A stretch of 64,000 nucleotides of DNA. It comes from Sphingobium xanthum (GTDB taxonomy: Bacteria > Pseudomonadota > Alphaproteobacteria > Sphingomonadales > Sphingomonadaceae). The stretch covers positions 1 through 64,000 of the forward strand of contig NZ_JAHKKS010000009.1 of the NCBI RefSeq assembly GCF_019737615.1. Reading direction: 5' to 3'. The translations under genes and the position numbers were made by a program. The notes under the pieces are model-generated. The model had not been told where the DNA came from. It saw nothing but the letters and a program-made list of their open reading frames with translations, and ran no database searches. Below, in pieces: positions 44,347-52,753 of this stretch. Numbering within the stretch: the stretch's first letter is position 1; each line of letters starts with the position of its first letter.

Positions 44347-44949
44347 CTACCGCAGGACTGCGGAACTGGCCAACGCCCGGAAATCGCTCGCCATCGCATC
44401 GAAATAGTTCAGGCGCGGCGCCTCGAAGGTGATCATGTAGAGCTTGTCGTCGATGATGGCGGCAAGCGCTTCGCCCCGGCGCGTAAGCTCATCGACGTCG
44501 ATGAACTCATAAGCGAAGGAGACGCCGTCCTTTCCGAGAAACCGTCCCGGCTCGCTCGACAGCAATCGAAACGATCCGCTGTTCTTGTAGGTGCGGTAAG
44601 TCCCCTCCAGCAATTCGGGTATCTCGACCAGCAAGGTCGTCTTCGTGAATTTCGGCAGAGGATCGCGTTTCTTGCTCCGCTCCCTGACGAGCGGCATGCC
44701 TGCCGGGATTCCGGCGAAGAACGTGACGTCGTTGAGCTGTTCGCCATCAACGGTCCAGGTCTCCGTGTTCTTGCCGACCTTCCGGCTGAGCGTGTTCCAG
44801 TCGCGGGACGGCGTCACGGTGACGGTCGATCCCGCGACGGCGACCGCCTCGCCGCGCAGGCGCAGCTTGTGCGCCGGCGCAGCTGTCGCGACGAGCAGGA
44901 GATGCGCGGCGACAAGGGTCGCAATCATCTTGGGAAGATGGAAACTCAC
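44347..44949 (-). CDS. Exported protein of unknown function
   Basis: A 200-residue protein with a signal peptide (MIATLVAAHLLLVATAAPAH). The start is a GTG at 44949 preceded by AAGGAGG, overlapping the M48 stop by four bases (GTGA). The mature part is beta-rich at first (AVAVAGSTVTVTPSRDWNTL) and then mixed alpha/beta (FAYEFIDVDELTRRGEALAA). I do not recognise the family. The coupling to the M48-TPR gene suggests the two products act together. Confidence 0.75.
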   Translation of the reverse strand: MSFHLPKMIATLVAAHLLLVATAAPAHKLRLRGEAVAVAGSTVTVTPSRDWNTLSRKVGKNTETWTVDGEQLNDVTFFAGIPAGMPLVRERSKKRDPLPKFTKTTLLVEIPELLEGTYRTYKNSGSFRLLSSEPGRFLGKDGVSFAYEFIDVDELTRRGEALAAIIDDKLYMITFEAPRLNYFDAMASDFRALASSAVLR

Positions 44950-46145
44950 GGACCTGTTACCTCCTTGGGGAGCATCATGCGGATCATGTTGGCGTCGGAC
45001 GCGCCCGGCTTGAGATCGAGATAGGCCTGCAGCGCCTTCTGGCCGTCCGAGGGGCGGCCCGTCTTCATGAGCGACAAGCCGAGACCGCGATGCGCGTCCG
45101 CCATGCCTGACTCTATTTCGATGGCCCTGGCGTAAAAGTCGGCCGCCTGAACGAGATCCCGCTGGTTGCCGCGGTTCCGATAAAGCTCGCCACGCGCGAA
45201 CCACAGCCCGGCGGTCCAGCCGGCCTGAGCCAGCGCTTCGATGAGATACTCACTACCGCCGAAATCATTGAGCCTGACCTGATCTTCGAGGAACAGCGGT
45301 ATCCACGGCGCAAGCATCGCGCGATAGCGGTCGGCGCCGCTGTCCCTGTCCGCGCCTTCCGGCAGTGCTAGGACCGACAGATAATTGGCGCGCTCTCCAT
45401 GGGGCGGATGTGTGGCGGTGAACGCGATCACATTGAAATTCGGCTTTTTGAGACCGCGATGACGCGCCGAAACCTCGACCTCGGCCATGATATTCTGCCA
45501 GACGAGGGATGCGGCCTGTGGTCTGAGCCGGCTTTTATTCAAATAGGCGATACCGAGCCGATCGGCTTCTCGCTCCTGATCCCGGTTGTACCGATACAGA
45601 TGTCCGTAGACGGACAATTCGACATCCCGATACACGCGGCGGGTGTTGTAGCTCGCTGCGAGGTTGACGAGGACTGCGGTCCAAGCCAGCACATCGGTCC
45701 CGCTTCGCAAGGATTTGAAGTCCGCGAGACTGTGGCGCTGCTCGAAATGGCCGAACTCATGCCCCAGCACGGCCGCCAGCTCGGCCTCACTGTGGACGCG
45801 CAGGAAGAGGCCGCTGAAAACGCGCATGGTCCCGTTCGGTGACATCGTCGCGTTGAAGGTCGGTTCGCGCACGATGTAGACGCGCACCGACTTGCAGCGA
45901 TCCTCGCCGACGGTGTCGCACAGCACTTGCTTGACGTAGGCAGTCAGTTTTTCATCCCGCACGACGAGGTTCGAGACCGCCAGTTGCCGCTCGCTTTCAT
46001 CATCTTCCCGCCACAGGCCGATCTCGTCCACGCCCTGCGGCTGGTAGGCGCCGGCATAGGGTGGTGGCAGCGGCGTCGTTTGCGCGTCGCCCCGCCCGCA
46101 TGTCACGCCCAGCATCAGCAGCAGAAGCGCGGCCGACGATTTCAT
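44946..46145 (-). CDS. Exported M48 metalloprotease with TPR region
   Basis: A 399-residue zinc protease with a signal peptide (SSAALLLLMLGVTCGRGDA). The catalytic motif is His129-Glu-Phe-Gly-His133 (VLGHEFGHFEQRHS), with the third ligand probably in YNRDQEREADRLG. From about residue 300 there are TPR-like helices (AADFYARAIEIESGMADAHR). This is the BepA-like layout, in which BepA handles outer-membrane protein quality control. It is coupled by 4-base overlaps to the gene before it and the gene after it. Confidence 0.9.
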   Translation of the reverse strand: MKSSAALLLLMLGVTCGRGDAQTTPLPPPYAGAYQPQGVDEIGLWREDDESERQLAVSNLVVRDEKLTAYVKQVLCDTVGEDRCKSVRVYIVREPTFNATMSPNGTMRVFSGLFLRVHSEAELAAVLGHEFGHFEQRHSLADFKSLRSGTDVLAWTAVLVNLAASYNTRRVYRDVELSVYGHLYRYNRDQEREADRLGIAYLNKSRLRPQAASLVWQNIMAEVEVSARHRGLKKPNFNVIAFTATHPPHGERANYLSVLALPEGADRDSGADRYRAMLAPWIPLFLEDQVRLNDFGGSEYLIEALAQAGWTAGLWFARGELYRNRGNQRDLVQAADFYARAIEIESGMADAHRGLGLSLMKTGRPSDGQKALQAYLDLKPGASDANMIRMMLPKEVTGP

Positions 46146-46894
46146 TCGGCTACCGCCTTCGGGATGTCGCTGCCGGGAAAGTCTTCAAGCAGCTGGCGAA
46201 CGCGCTTCTCGGAGCCGTCCTTCTCCCGCACGTCGCCGCCCATGGCCGCATCGGCGTTCAACCAGAGCAGCTCTCCAGTCTTGAGATCGACAAGGCCGGC
46301 ATAGCCGACATGTTCGCCCGAGGTGACGCTGACGCCACCCATTGCCGCGAATACCTGCAGCACTTTGCGGCCGGTCGAGCCATAGGCATCCCTGTTGTAG
46401 ATGAACAATCCATAATCCGCGTCTGCGGCACCGGGCAGACCGGCCACACCTTTCCCCAGTGACCAGTCGAAAACCTGCGTCTTGTTGTCTCGCTTCTTCG
46501 TCGGGAGCCGGTTGCCGACGAAGAACTGATATTCGATCACGGACTGCGAGACCGCGGCGAACAGCGCCATATGCTCGTGGAGATTGCGGGCATCGTCGCC
46601 ATAGGCTTCCGGGGCGGCGACGACCTCATTGCCGAGCGATTCCTGGAATTGGTGAAGCGCGGCCTCGATGTTCGCCTTGGCCTGCTCGGTCCATTCGGCG
46701 TTCGGCTCGAACAGGCCGCCGGTCGACTGCGCGCCCACGCGGACGGCAGGGCGAAACAGCAGGATCTTCTTGTTGCTTTTGGCTGCGAGCTCGAAGCCCT
46801 GCTTGACGGCGGATCGCTCCTGCGCCGCCGCTGGCGCAGTCACAGCCGCACTGACGCTCGCCACGATGGCGAGCCAGATCATCAAGACCTTCAA
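46142..46894 (-). CDS. Exported protein of unknown function, first gene of the protease operon
   Basis: A 250-residue protein starting at a TTG (46894) with GAGGGGG five bases upstream, which gives a good signal peptide (MIWLAIVASVSAAVTAPAAA). The longer frame from 46951 is less likely. The mature region has repeated alpha/beta segments (KKILLFRPAVRVGAQ, YGLFIYNRDAYGSTGRKVLQ). I do not recognise the family, though the pattern is faintly like CsgG/GNA1162-type lipoproteins. The stop overlaps the M48 start (ATGA). Confidence 0.72.
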   Translation of the reverse strand: MKVLMIWLAIVASVSAAVTAPAAAQERSAVKQGFELAAKSNKKILLFRPAVRVGAQSTGGLFEPNAEWTEQAKANIEAALHQFQESLGNEVVAAPEAYGDDARNLHEHMALFAAVSQSVIEYQFFVGNRLPTKKRDNKTQVFDWSLGKGVAGLPGAADADYGLFIYNRDAYGSTGRKVLQVFAAMGGVSVTSGEHVGYAGLVDLKTGELLWLNADAAMGGDVREKDGSEKRVRQLLEDFPGSDIPKAVAE

Positions 46895-47021
46895 TGGAGC
46901 CCCCTCCCCTGTCGTCCGACACTTGGATCGGACGGGACGGAGCCTAGTCATCCGTTGGCGTGGAGCAAGTCCTGTTTACGCGCAAACGGATGCAAGTGCG
47001 CCGATGCCGTTGCTGGCTGCT

Positions 47022-48443
47022 TCAATATCCCAGCAGGCCCTTCACCTCGAGATATTCCTCCATCCCGTAGAGGCCATATTCGCGCCCATTACCGGACTGG
47101 CGGTATCCGCCGAAAGGCGCGTGGCGCGACCAGGCGGGGTAATTGATATGGACCTGACCCGCGCGGATGCGGCGGGCGACGCGGCGGGCGCGGTCCAGAT
47201 CGGCGGACTGCACATGCGAGCTGAGGCCATAGACGGTCGCATTGGCGATGCGGACGGCATCTTCCTCATCTTCATAGGGCATGAGCACGACGACCGGGCC
47301 GAAGATCTCCTCCTGCGCGATGCGCATGGCCGGCGTCACTTCGGAGAAGATGGTCGGCCGCGCATAATAGCCATGGTTGAGGCCCTGCGGGAGGCCGAGG
47401 CCACCGCACACGAGCTTGGCGCCCTCGTCGATGCCGGACTGGATCAGGTCCTGCACCTTGGCGAACTGGGCGGCATTGGCGAGCGGGCCGATGAAGGCGC
47501 TCTCGTCGAGCGGATGGGCGACGACGATGCCGTTGGCGGCCTCGGCGGCCAGCGCTTCCACTTCGGCAAGACGCGAGGCGGGCACGACGATGCGCGTCGG
47601 CGCGGCGCAGGACTGGCCGACATTGCGCATCGCGCCGAGCACGCCCTTGGGCACGGCACTGGCGAAATCCGCATCGTCGAGGAAGACATTGGGCGACTTG
47701 CCGCCCAGTTCCTGTACCACGCGCTTGATGGTCGGAGCGGCGGCCTGCGCCACCAGCACGCCCGCCCGCGTGGAGCCGGTGAAGGAGACGAGATCGATAT
47801 CCGGATGCGCGGAGATGGCCGCGCCCACGACATCGCCGGTTCCGTTGACCAGATTGAACACGCCCGGCGGCACGCCAGCGTCATGCATGACCTGCGCGAA
47901 GAGGAGCGCGCTGAACGGCGACAGCTCACTCGGCTTCAGGACCACGGTGCATCCCGCAGCGATGGCCGGCGCGACCTTGGCGGTGATCTGGTAGAGCGGC
48001 CAGTTCCACGGGGTGATGAGCCCGCAGACGCCGATCGCTTCCCGGCGCACCGTGACATCGGCAAGCTTCGTTTCGAATTGAAAGTCGCGCAGCACCTCGA
48101 TCGCGGCGCGGACATGCTCGATGCCGTAAAAGACCTGGCCGGCCCGCACGAAGCTGATCGCCGCGCCCATCTCGGCGACGATGGCCTGCGCGAAGTCCTC
48201 GGTGCGCGCTTCGAGCAGGTCCCGGATGCGCTCCAGCAAAGCGACTCGGTCCGCGACTGGCCATTGCGAGAAGCTCTCGAACGCCTGCCGCGCGGCCGCG
48301 ACGGCGAGATCGACATCCGCGGCCGTGCCCGCCGCGATATGGCCGATCACCTCTTCCGAGGCGGGATTGCGGACGGGGATCGACGGCGCATCGGCACGGT
48401 CGATCCATGCTCCGCCCACGTAGAAGCGCATGTCATTCGTCAT
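47022..48443 (-). CDS. Aldehyde dehydrogenase, probable 4-hydroxymuconic semialdehyde dehydrogenase
   Basis: A 473-residue ALDH superfamily enzyme. The catalytic residues are Glu245 (VQELGGKSPN) and Cys279 (NVGQSCAAPTR); the NAD-binding FTGSTRAG is near residue 221. It starts 16 bases after the gene for the hydroquinone dioxygenase large subunit. In known hydroquinone pathways a dehydrogenase encoded in this place (HapE/PnpE) oxidises 4-hydroxymuconic semialdehyde to maleylacetate, so that role is assigned by context. The ribosome site is weak and the alternative ATG at 48431 is possible. No maleylacetate reductase gene is in the window. Confidence 0.88.
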   Translation of the reverse strand: MTNDMRFYVGGAWIDRADAPSIPVRNPASEEVIGHIAAGTAADVDLAVAAARQAFESFSQWPVADRVALLERIRDLLEARTEDFAQAIVAEMGAAISFVRAGQVFYGIEHVRAAIEVLRDFQFETKLADVTVRREAIGVCGLITPWNWPLYQITAKVAPAIAAGCTVVLKPSELSPFSALLFAQVMHDAGVPPGVFNLVNGTGDVVGAAISAHPDIDLVSFTGSTRAGVLVAQAAAPTIKRVVQELGGKSPNVFLDDADFASAVPKGVLGAMRNVGQSCAAPTRIVVPASRLAEVEALAAEAANGIVVAHPLDESAFIGPLANAAQFAKVQDLIQSGIDEGAKLVCGGLGLPQGLNHGYYARPTIFSEVTPAMRIAQEEIFGPVVVLMPYEDEEDAVRIANATVYGLSSHVQSADLDRARRVARRIRAGQVHINYPAWSRHAPFGGYRQSGNGREYGLYGMEEYLEVKGLLGY

Positions 48444-48459
48444 TGTCAGGGGCAAACCT

Positions 48460-49449
48460 TCAGCTGAAATCGACCGGATAGGGCTTGAGCTCGCCCGAGG
48501 CATAGCGGGTTTCGAGGCCCGGCGTGCCGTTTTCCATCACCATCAGCATCGCGCGCTTGGGCGCGAAGCCCTGATGGCGGATGTCGGCCGGCATGGCGCA
48601 GACGTCGCCCGCCTTCATGACCACGCGGCCGCGCGGGGCGCCGGTGTTCTTGTCGGCGATGTTCCAGTGAATCTCGTCGCTGAGCTGGATGAACCACTCG
48701 TTGCGGTCATTGCCGTGGATCACCGGGAGCATATGTTCCTCGGAGGTCACGCAGCAGATATTGGCGCGAGTGACGGCGCTGATCGACGGGTTCCAGGTGA
48801 CGTCCGATCGGGCGATATGATCGAAGAGATTGATCGCGTGGAGCTGTCCCTCGAAGCCCGGTTCGCACTCGATCTCCGGCGCGTCGAACGCCATGTCCGC
48901 GAAGGCGCGGTTGATCGGGTGGCCGGTCGCGTCCGAGCGCACGGCCTTGTCATCCTCCAGGCCAAGCATGCGATCGGCGGCGATGAAGGCGCGCAGCAGC
49001 GGATCGGTGCGCTCCTTGCCCTTCGGGCCGATTGGCGATCCGGTTTCGAGCGGCGCGTTGAGCGGGTCATAGCCCTCGCTGATCCAGTCGCGCGAGATCG
49101 TCTCGAAGGCATGCGCGACCGTCTCGGCCGGGAAAGTTTCGAGCAGGTCGATGCCCGCATCCTTGCAGCCCCGGTCATAGGAGCCGGCGAAGATGTCCAC
49201 CGTGCCGTAATGATTGGTGGTGCCGAAGATGTCGTCGAAGAAGATCCAGCCGTAGAAGAAGCCCCAGCCGATGTCGCGCACCATGGCGCGCAGGAAGCGG
49301 TCGATCTCGATGATCTGGCTGCCCTTGGGCCAGCTCACATGCGCGAAATATTCGTCGCGGCGGAACGTGAAGCTGCCGAGTCGGAAGCTCGCATAGCCGG
49401 TGTCGGGATCCGTACCGAGTTTCTCGATGCCCTTGTCCAATACGTCCAT
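48460..49449 (-). CDS. hqdB: Hydroquinone 1,2-dioxygenase large subunit
   Basis: A 329-residue protein (about 37 kDa) matching the large subunit of the two-component Fe(II) hydroquinone dioxygenases (HqdB, HapD, PnpD). The iron ligands reported for PnpD are His256, Asn258, Glu262 and His303. Here His245, Asn247 and Glu251 (IHGNDRNEWF) and His292 (DIRHQGF) keep exactly that spacing. The enzyme opens hydroquinone to 4-hydroxymuconic semialdehyde. It lies 11 bases after the small subunit gene and before the semialdehyde dehydrogenase gene. Confidence 0.92.
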   Translation of the reverse strand: MDVLDKGIEKLGTDPDTGYASFRLGSFTFRRDEYFAHVSWPKGSQIIEIDRFLRAMVRDIGWGFFYGWIFFDDIFGTTNHYGTVDIFAGSYDRGCKDAGIDLLETFPAETVAHAFETISRDWISEGYDPLNAPLETGSPIGPKGKERTDPLLRAFIAADRMLGLEDDKAVRSDATGHPINRAFADMAFDAPEIECEPGFEGQLHAINLFDHIARSDVTWNPSISAVTRANICCVTSEEHMLPVIHGNDRNEWFIQLSDEIHWNIADKNTGAPRGRVVMKAGDVCAMPADIRHQGFAPKRAMLMVMENGTPGLETRYASGELKPYPVDFS

Positions 49450-49460
49450 CGATCCCTCCC

Positions 49461-49952
49461 TCAGGCCAACGTGCAGATGTCGGACCAGCGCTTGACCGTC
49501 ACCGGTCCATCGACGGTCTGGATAAGCGCCACGGCGGGCTTGGCCGAGACAAGCTGATAGGCAGCCCCCTCGGGCAGCAGCACCTGATGGCCACGCCGGG
49601 CAGTGACCTTGCCCATGACCGCGCCATTGGGCTTGGCGCCGAGCTGGGCCGCGCCGCCCTCATGGCCGGGCTTCTGGCCGTCCTCCAGCTTGACGAAATG
49701 GAAGACGACCTCGCCGTCCATCACCGTCGCGAACTCGTCATGCGGCGCCGCGAACCAGGGCGAGTCTCCCTCGACCCGCATCACTTCGGCCACATAATCG
49801 AGATTCTGCACGACCGCGACGCGCTCGAACGGCGCCGCCGCGCCCGCCACTTCGAAAATGTTGGAAAACGCATATTTGCGCAGGTCGTCGTCGAGCTCGA
49901 TCACGCCCTTCTCATAGGAATCGAGCGCGCCGACATGCGTGCGATAGGCCAT
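49461..49952 (-). CDS. hqdA: Hydroquinone 1,2-dioxygenase small subunit
   Basis: A 163-residue cupin-fold protein (about 18 kDa), the size and pattern of the small subunit (HqdA, HapC, PnpC) of hydroquinone dioxygenase. Blocks such as FERVAVVQNLDYVAEVMRVEG and HDEFATVMDGEVVFHFVKLE support a cupin. It does not carry the iron ligands, which lie in the large subunit. It is the first gene of the hqdA-hqdB-dehydrogenase operon. Upstream on the same strand TTGACT near 50020 could be a -35 box, but the -10 is poor. Confidence 0.9.
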   Translation of the reverse strand: MAYRTHVGALDSYEKGVIELDDDLRKYAFSNIFEVAGAAAPFERVAVVQNLDYVAEVMRVEGDSPWFAAPHDEFATVMDGEVVFHFVKLEDGQKPGHEGGAAQLGAKPNGAVMGKVTARRGHQVLLPEGAAYQLVSAKPAVALIQTVDGPVTVKRWSDICTLA

Positions 49953-50081
49953 CGCGATCCTCTCTCTCCAAGATCCGCCGGCCTTTGCCGTGCGCGCGAA
50001 TGGTGCGCTCTGCTTTGGAGAAAGTCAAAATGGCATTTCGGTCGTGGAGCGCGTTGCCGGCCGCATCAGCACAAACGAAAA

Positions 50082-50115
50082 CAGGCGGGACGGGGCCTGA
50101 ACCCCGTCCCGCCTG
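50082..50115 (-). terminator. Rho-independent terminator of the gallate dioxygenase gene
   Basis: CAGGCGGGACGGGG and CCCCGTCCCGCCTG form a perfect 14-base-pair stem with a 6-base loop, 32 bases past the dioxygenase stop. On the minus strand it is followed by TTTTCGTTTG. This insulates the hqd operon from the gene upstream. Confidence 0.9.
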
Positions 50116-50146
50116 CTGCTGTCACGACTCTCTCTCCTCGTCGCGA

Positions 50147-51403
50147 CTACTTCTTGCCGGCCACCGAATAGGTGATCGCCGCATTGCGAGTCTTCTGGAA
50201 ATCGGGAACCGACAAGCCCTTGAAGGCGGCGTAGACGTCGATATTCCCGATGCCGAGCACGGCGGCCATCTTCTCGAGCATGAAGAAGATGACGCCATAG
50301 TGGATCATGCCGATCCAGTTCTTGCTGCGGATCAGCTCCTTCTCCTCGTCGGTGAGGTCGCTGTCCGCGAACAGGCCTTCCTGATCCTCGACGAAGCGCG
50401 CGCGGAACGCCGGCTCGATGAGATTGTGCAGGAAGTGGTTGATCCGGAACGCTTTCACCGCGCGGTCGATCGTGAAGGGGTACGTGCCGGCCAGTTCCTC
50501 GGCGCCCTTGAGCTCGCGCACCGAGCGCTCGCGCAGGGCCTCGTCGCTTTCGGCCGGCGGCGTGGCATCGCCCTGATCCTCGAACAGCATCGTTGCGATG
50601 GCGGTCATCGAGGGCAGGAAATAGCTCTGGTGCAGCTTGTTGACCTTGGGGCTGAGCGCGCCGCGCATCAGCAGCCACATGACGACTTCCGCGCCTTCCC
50701 AGCCGCCGAGCTTGGCCAGCTCGACCACGGTCTTGTCGGTCAGCGATTCCGGATCGTTGGTGAGCAACTCCATGAACTGCTCGTCCCATTCGGGATTGTT
50801 GAAGCCGCAGCCTTCGCCATGGACCTGGTGCGAGAGGCCACCGGTGCCGGCGATCACCACCTTGATGTCCTTGGGATAGGATTGGATCGCGCGGCGCAGC
50901 GACTTGCCGAAGTCCCAGAAGCGCTTGGCCTTGGGGATGGGCTGCTGGAGCACGCCGCACTGGAGCGGCACGATCTTCACCGGCCAGCCCGCCTCATGCT
51001 CGAACAGCACCGAGAGCGGCGAGAAGGCGCCATGATCGAGGCCCATGCCCTGCCAATAGGCAAGGTCGAACTCGTCGGCGACGAGGCAGTTTGCGATATG
51101 CTGGGCCAGCTCCGGGTCGCCCTTGATCGCGGGCAGATCGCGCTGGCCGCCGCCTTCGTCCGCCGGCTCATATTCCTCGCCGACGCCGAGCGCGAAGTGG
51201 GAATAATGCGTGAAGAAGGAGGTCATATGGTCGTTGTAGACGTAGAAGATCACGTCCGGCTTCTCGCGCGCCAGCCATTCCTTGACCGGCTCGAACCCCC
51301 TGAAAATCGGCGCCCAGACCGGATCGTCGAACTTCTTCGCGTCATGCGCGAAAGCGATGGTGGGAGTATGCGAGACGGCGAAACCGCCGATGATCTTTGC
51401 CAT
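50147..51403 (-). CDS. desB: Gallate dioxygenase (fused LigB-LigA class III extradiol)
   Basis: A 418-residue protein, the same length as DesB of Sphingobium sp. SYK-6. The N-terminal LigB-type domain carries the DesB iron ligands His12 (AVSHTP), His59 (YNDHMTSF) and Glu239 (GWEGAEVVMW), plus the second-shell His124 and His192. The C-terminal third is a LigA-type domain (YPFTIDRAVKAFRINHFLHN). It cleaves gallate to 4-oxalomesaconate in syringate/lignin catabolism. ATG 51403 follows GGAGAGG; the 37 residues upstream in frame are not family-like. It has its own terminator. Confidence 0.95.
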   Translation of the reverse strand: MAKIIGGFAVSHTPTIAFAHDAKKFDDPVWAPIFRGFEPVKEWLAREKPDVIFYVYNDHMTSFFTHYSHFALGVGEEYEPADEGGGQRDLPAIKGDPELAQHIANCLVADEFDLAYWQGMGLDHGAFSPLSVLFEHEAGWPVKIVPLQCGVLQQPIPKAKRFWDFGKSLRRAIQSYPKDIKVVIAGTGGLSHQVHGEGCGFNNPEWDEQFMELLTNDPESLTDKTVVELAKLGGWEGAEVVMWLLMRGALSPKVNKLHQSYFLPSMTAIATMLFEDQGDATPPAESDEALRERSVRELKGAEELAGTYPFTIDRAVKAFRINHFLHNLIEPAFRARFVEDQEGLFADSDLTDEEKELIRSKNWIGMIHYGVIFFMLEKMAAVLGIGNIDVYAAFKGLSVPDFQKTRNAAITYSVAGKK

Positions 51404-51505
51404 ATGTGCCTCTCCGTAGCGGGCGCGCCGGGCTTCCCCGTGCAGCGAGCGAGTCCAGACTGCCGTAAATTTGTATGCAACACAAACGGAAAAATTCCGG
51501 GATCG

Positions 51506-51540
51506 ACCGTCCATCGGCTAAGCCGATCGGTCGGGACGGT
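51506..51540 (-). terminator. Hairpin after the SRAP-like gene
   Basis: ACCGTCC (51506-51512) pairs with GGACGGT (51534-51540), enclosing a second stem ATCGGCT/AGCCGAT. On the minus strand AATTTTTCC follows 11 bases later. It overlaps the SRAP stop and probably ends that transcript before the gallate dioxygenase promoter. Confidence 0.6.
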
Positions 51541-52157
51541 CATTGATTCAGCGCAAAGCCGTTGCCGCCACCCACCTGCATGAGCTGCGACGGGAAGGGC
51601 GCAACGAGGCGCCGGGCGTCCTTCCAGTCGGCGCGCAGCCAGCGCCCATGATCCTCGGCATGGAGGATGACCGGCATGGTGCGCGGATTGGTCGCGGCGA
51701 CGAGGCGATTGGGCTCGCAGGTCAGCAGCGCGAAGCTCTGCACCTCGCTGTCCCGCCAAAGGCCGGCGAGCGCGAAGATGGGCGAGGCGGCGAGCGAGAA
51801 GTGGCGCGCGACGCGCTTGCCCGTGCGCGGATCGCTCTGCTGCGGCCAGAGCTGGAAGGAGGTGACCGGCACGAGGCAGCGGAACTGCGTGTGGCGCAGA
51901 TTGCCGATCCAGAACGGGCTCTCGACATTGCGGACATGCGCGACCGGCGCGCCACCGGCCAGCGCGGCGCCGGGCGGTGGTGGCACGCCCCAGAGCCGCG
52001 GCACCAGCCGCCGCCCGCCGTCGCGTCCGGTGACAACGACCGGCGCGAACTTGCCCGGCGTCGCATAGCCGCCGTCCCACGGGTCGCGCCCTGGATCGGC
52101 GCCGAACGCCTGCGCGATCTGCGCGGCCGTCGCGTCGAGACGATAGAGCTGGGTCAT
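51540..52157 (-). CDS. SRAP (YedK/HMCES)-like protein lacking catalytic residues
   Basis: A 205-residue protein with the SRAP fold pattern: LWGVPPPPGAAL, the CLVPVTSFQLW block and TMPVILHAEDHGRWL. SRAP proteins crosslink to abasic sites through Cys2, helped by a Glu in FxEW and a His before DRMPVIL. Here residue 2 is Thr (MTQLYRLDA), the Glu position is Leu (FQLW) and the His position is Asn (TNPRTMPVIL). It may still bind single-stranded DNA but should not form the protective crosslink. ATG 52157 is the only sensible start. Confidence 0.82.
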   Translation of the reverse strand: MTQLYRLDATAAQIAQAFGADPGRDPWDGGYATPGKFAPVVVTGRDGGRRLVPRLWGVPPPPGAALAGGAPVAHVRNVESPFWIGNLRHTQFRCLVPVTSFQLWPQQSDPRTGKRVARHFSLAASPIFALAGLWRDSEVQSFALLTCEPNRLVAATNPRTMPVILHAEDHGRWLRADWKDARRLVAPFPSQLMQVGGGNGFALNQ

Positions 52158-52246
52158 GGGACATCCGCTAGCACGGCGGGCGCGTCCACGAAGCCGAAAT
52201 GGTGCTGCGGCTTGATTGGTGCTGCGCTTGCCCCTAGCCATGCGGT

Positions 52247-52753
52247 ATGGCGCGGCTTCGCTCCCTTCGCTCGATGCGCACGCGCTTGCGCGCTTTCCAG
52301 ACTATGCGCGGCACGCCCGCCGATCCGGATTTCATCGCAGATCTGGAATTTCTCGAAAATCGCGATCTCGACCTTTCAGTCAGGCTGGGCGCCCTGCTCG
52401 CCTTCAATGCATTGATGGCGACGATCGGTACGCATCCTGTCTCGGCCTCGCCCGGCGCGCCGCTGAGCCTCGACGCGGCCAGCCAGCCGGTCGAGGTGAT
52501 TGTCAGCCTGATCGGCATTGTGCCCTTCGTCATTTCGAGTGCGGCATGCCTCTGGGCGCTGTTGGTCGGCGAGGAAATCGATCCTGGCGAGCTCGACACA
52601 GCCGAGGCGCTGCGCCAGCGACTGTTCAGCGCATTCATCGCCTCGATAGACGTGCAGGAGCGGGCGCTGCGCCGCGCCGTGTTCGCCAGCTTTATCGGAG
52701 GGCTCATGACGATCGCGATCTGGGCATGGATCCTGGTGGAAAAGATTCCATGA
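52247..52753 (+). CDS. Small membrane protein of unknown function
   Basis: A 168-residue protein with an Arg-rich N-terminus and three hydrophobic segments (about 47-60 LGALLAFNALMATIG, 88-108 VSLIGIVPFVISSAACLWAL, and 147-163 FIGGLMTIAIWAWILVE). Between the last two is a charged helical stretch (EEIDPGELDTAEALRQRL). I do not recognise the family. Its stop overlaps the DUF985 cupin start (ATGA), so the two are coupled. It is divergent from the SRAP-like gene. Confidence 0.72.
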   Translation: MARLRSLRSMRTRLRAFQTMRGTPADPDFIADLEFLENRDLDLSVRLGALLAFNALMATIGTHPVSASPGAPLSLDAASQPVEVIVSLIGIVPFVISSAACLWALLVGEEIDPGELDTAEALRQRLFSAFIASIDVQERALRRAVFASFIGGLMTIAIWAWILVEKIP

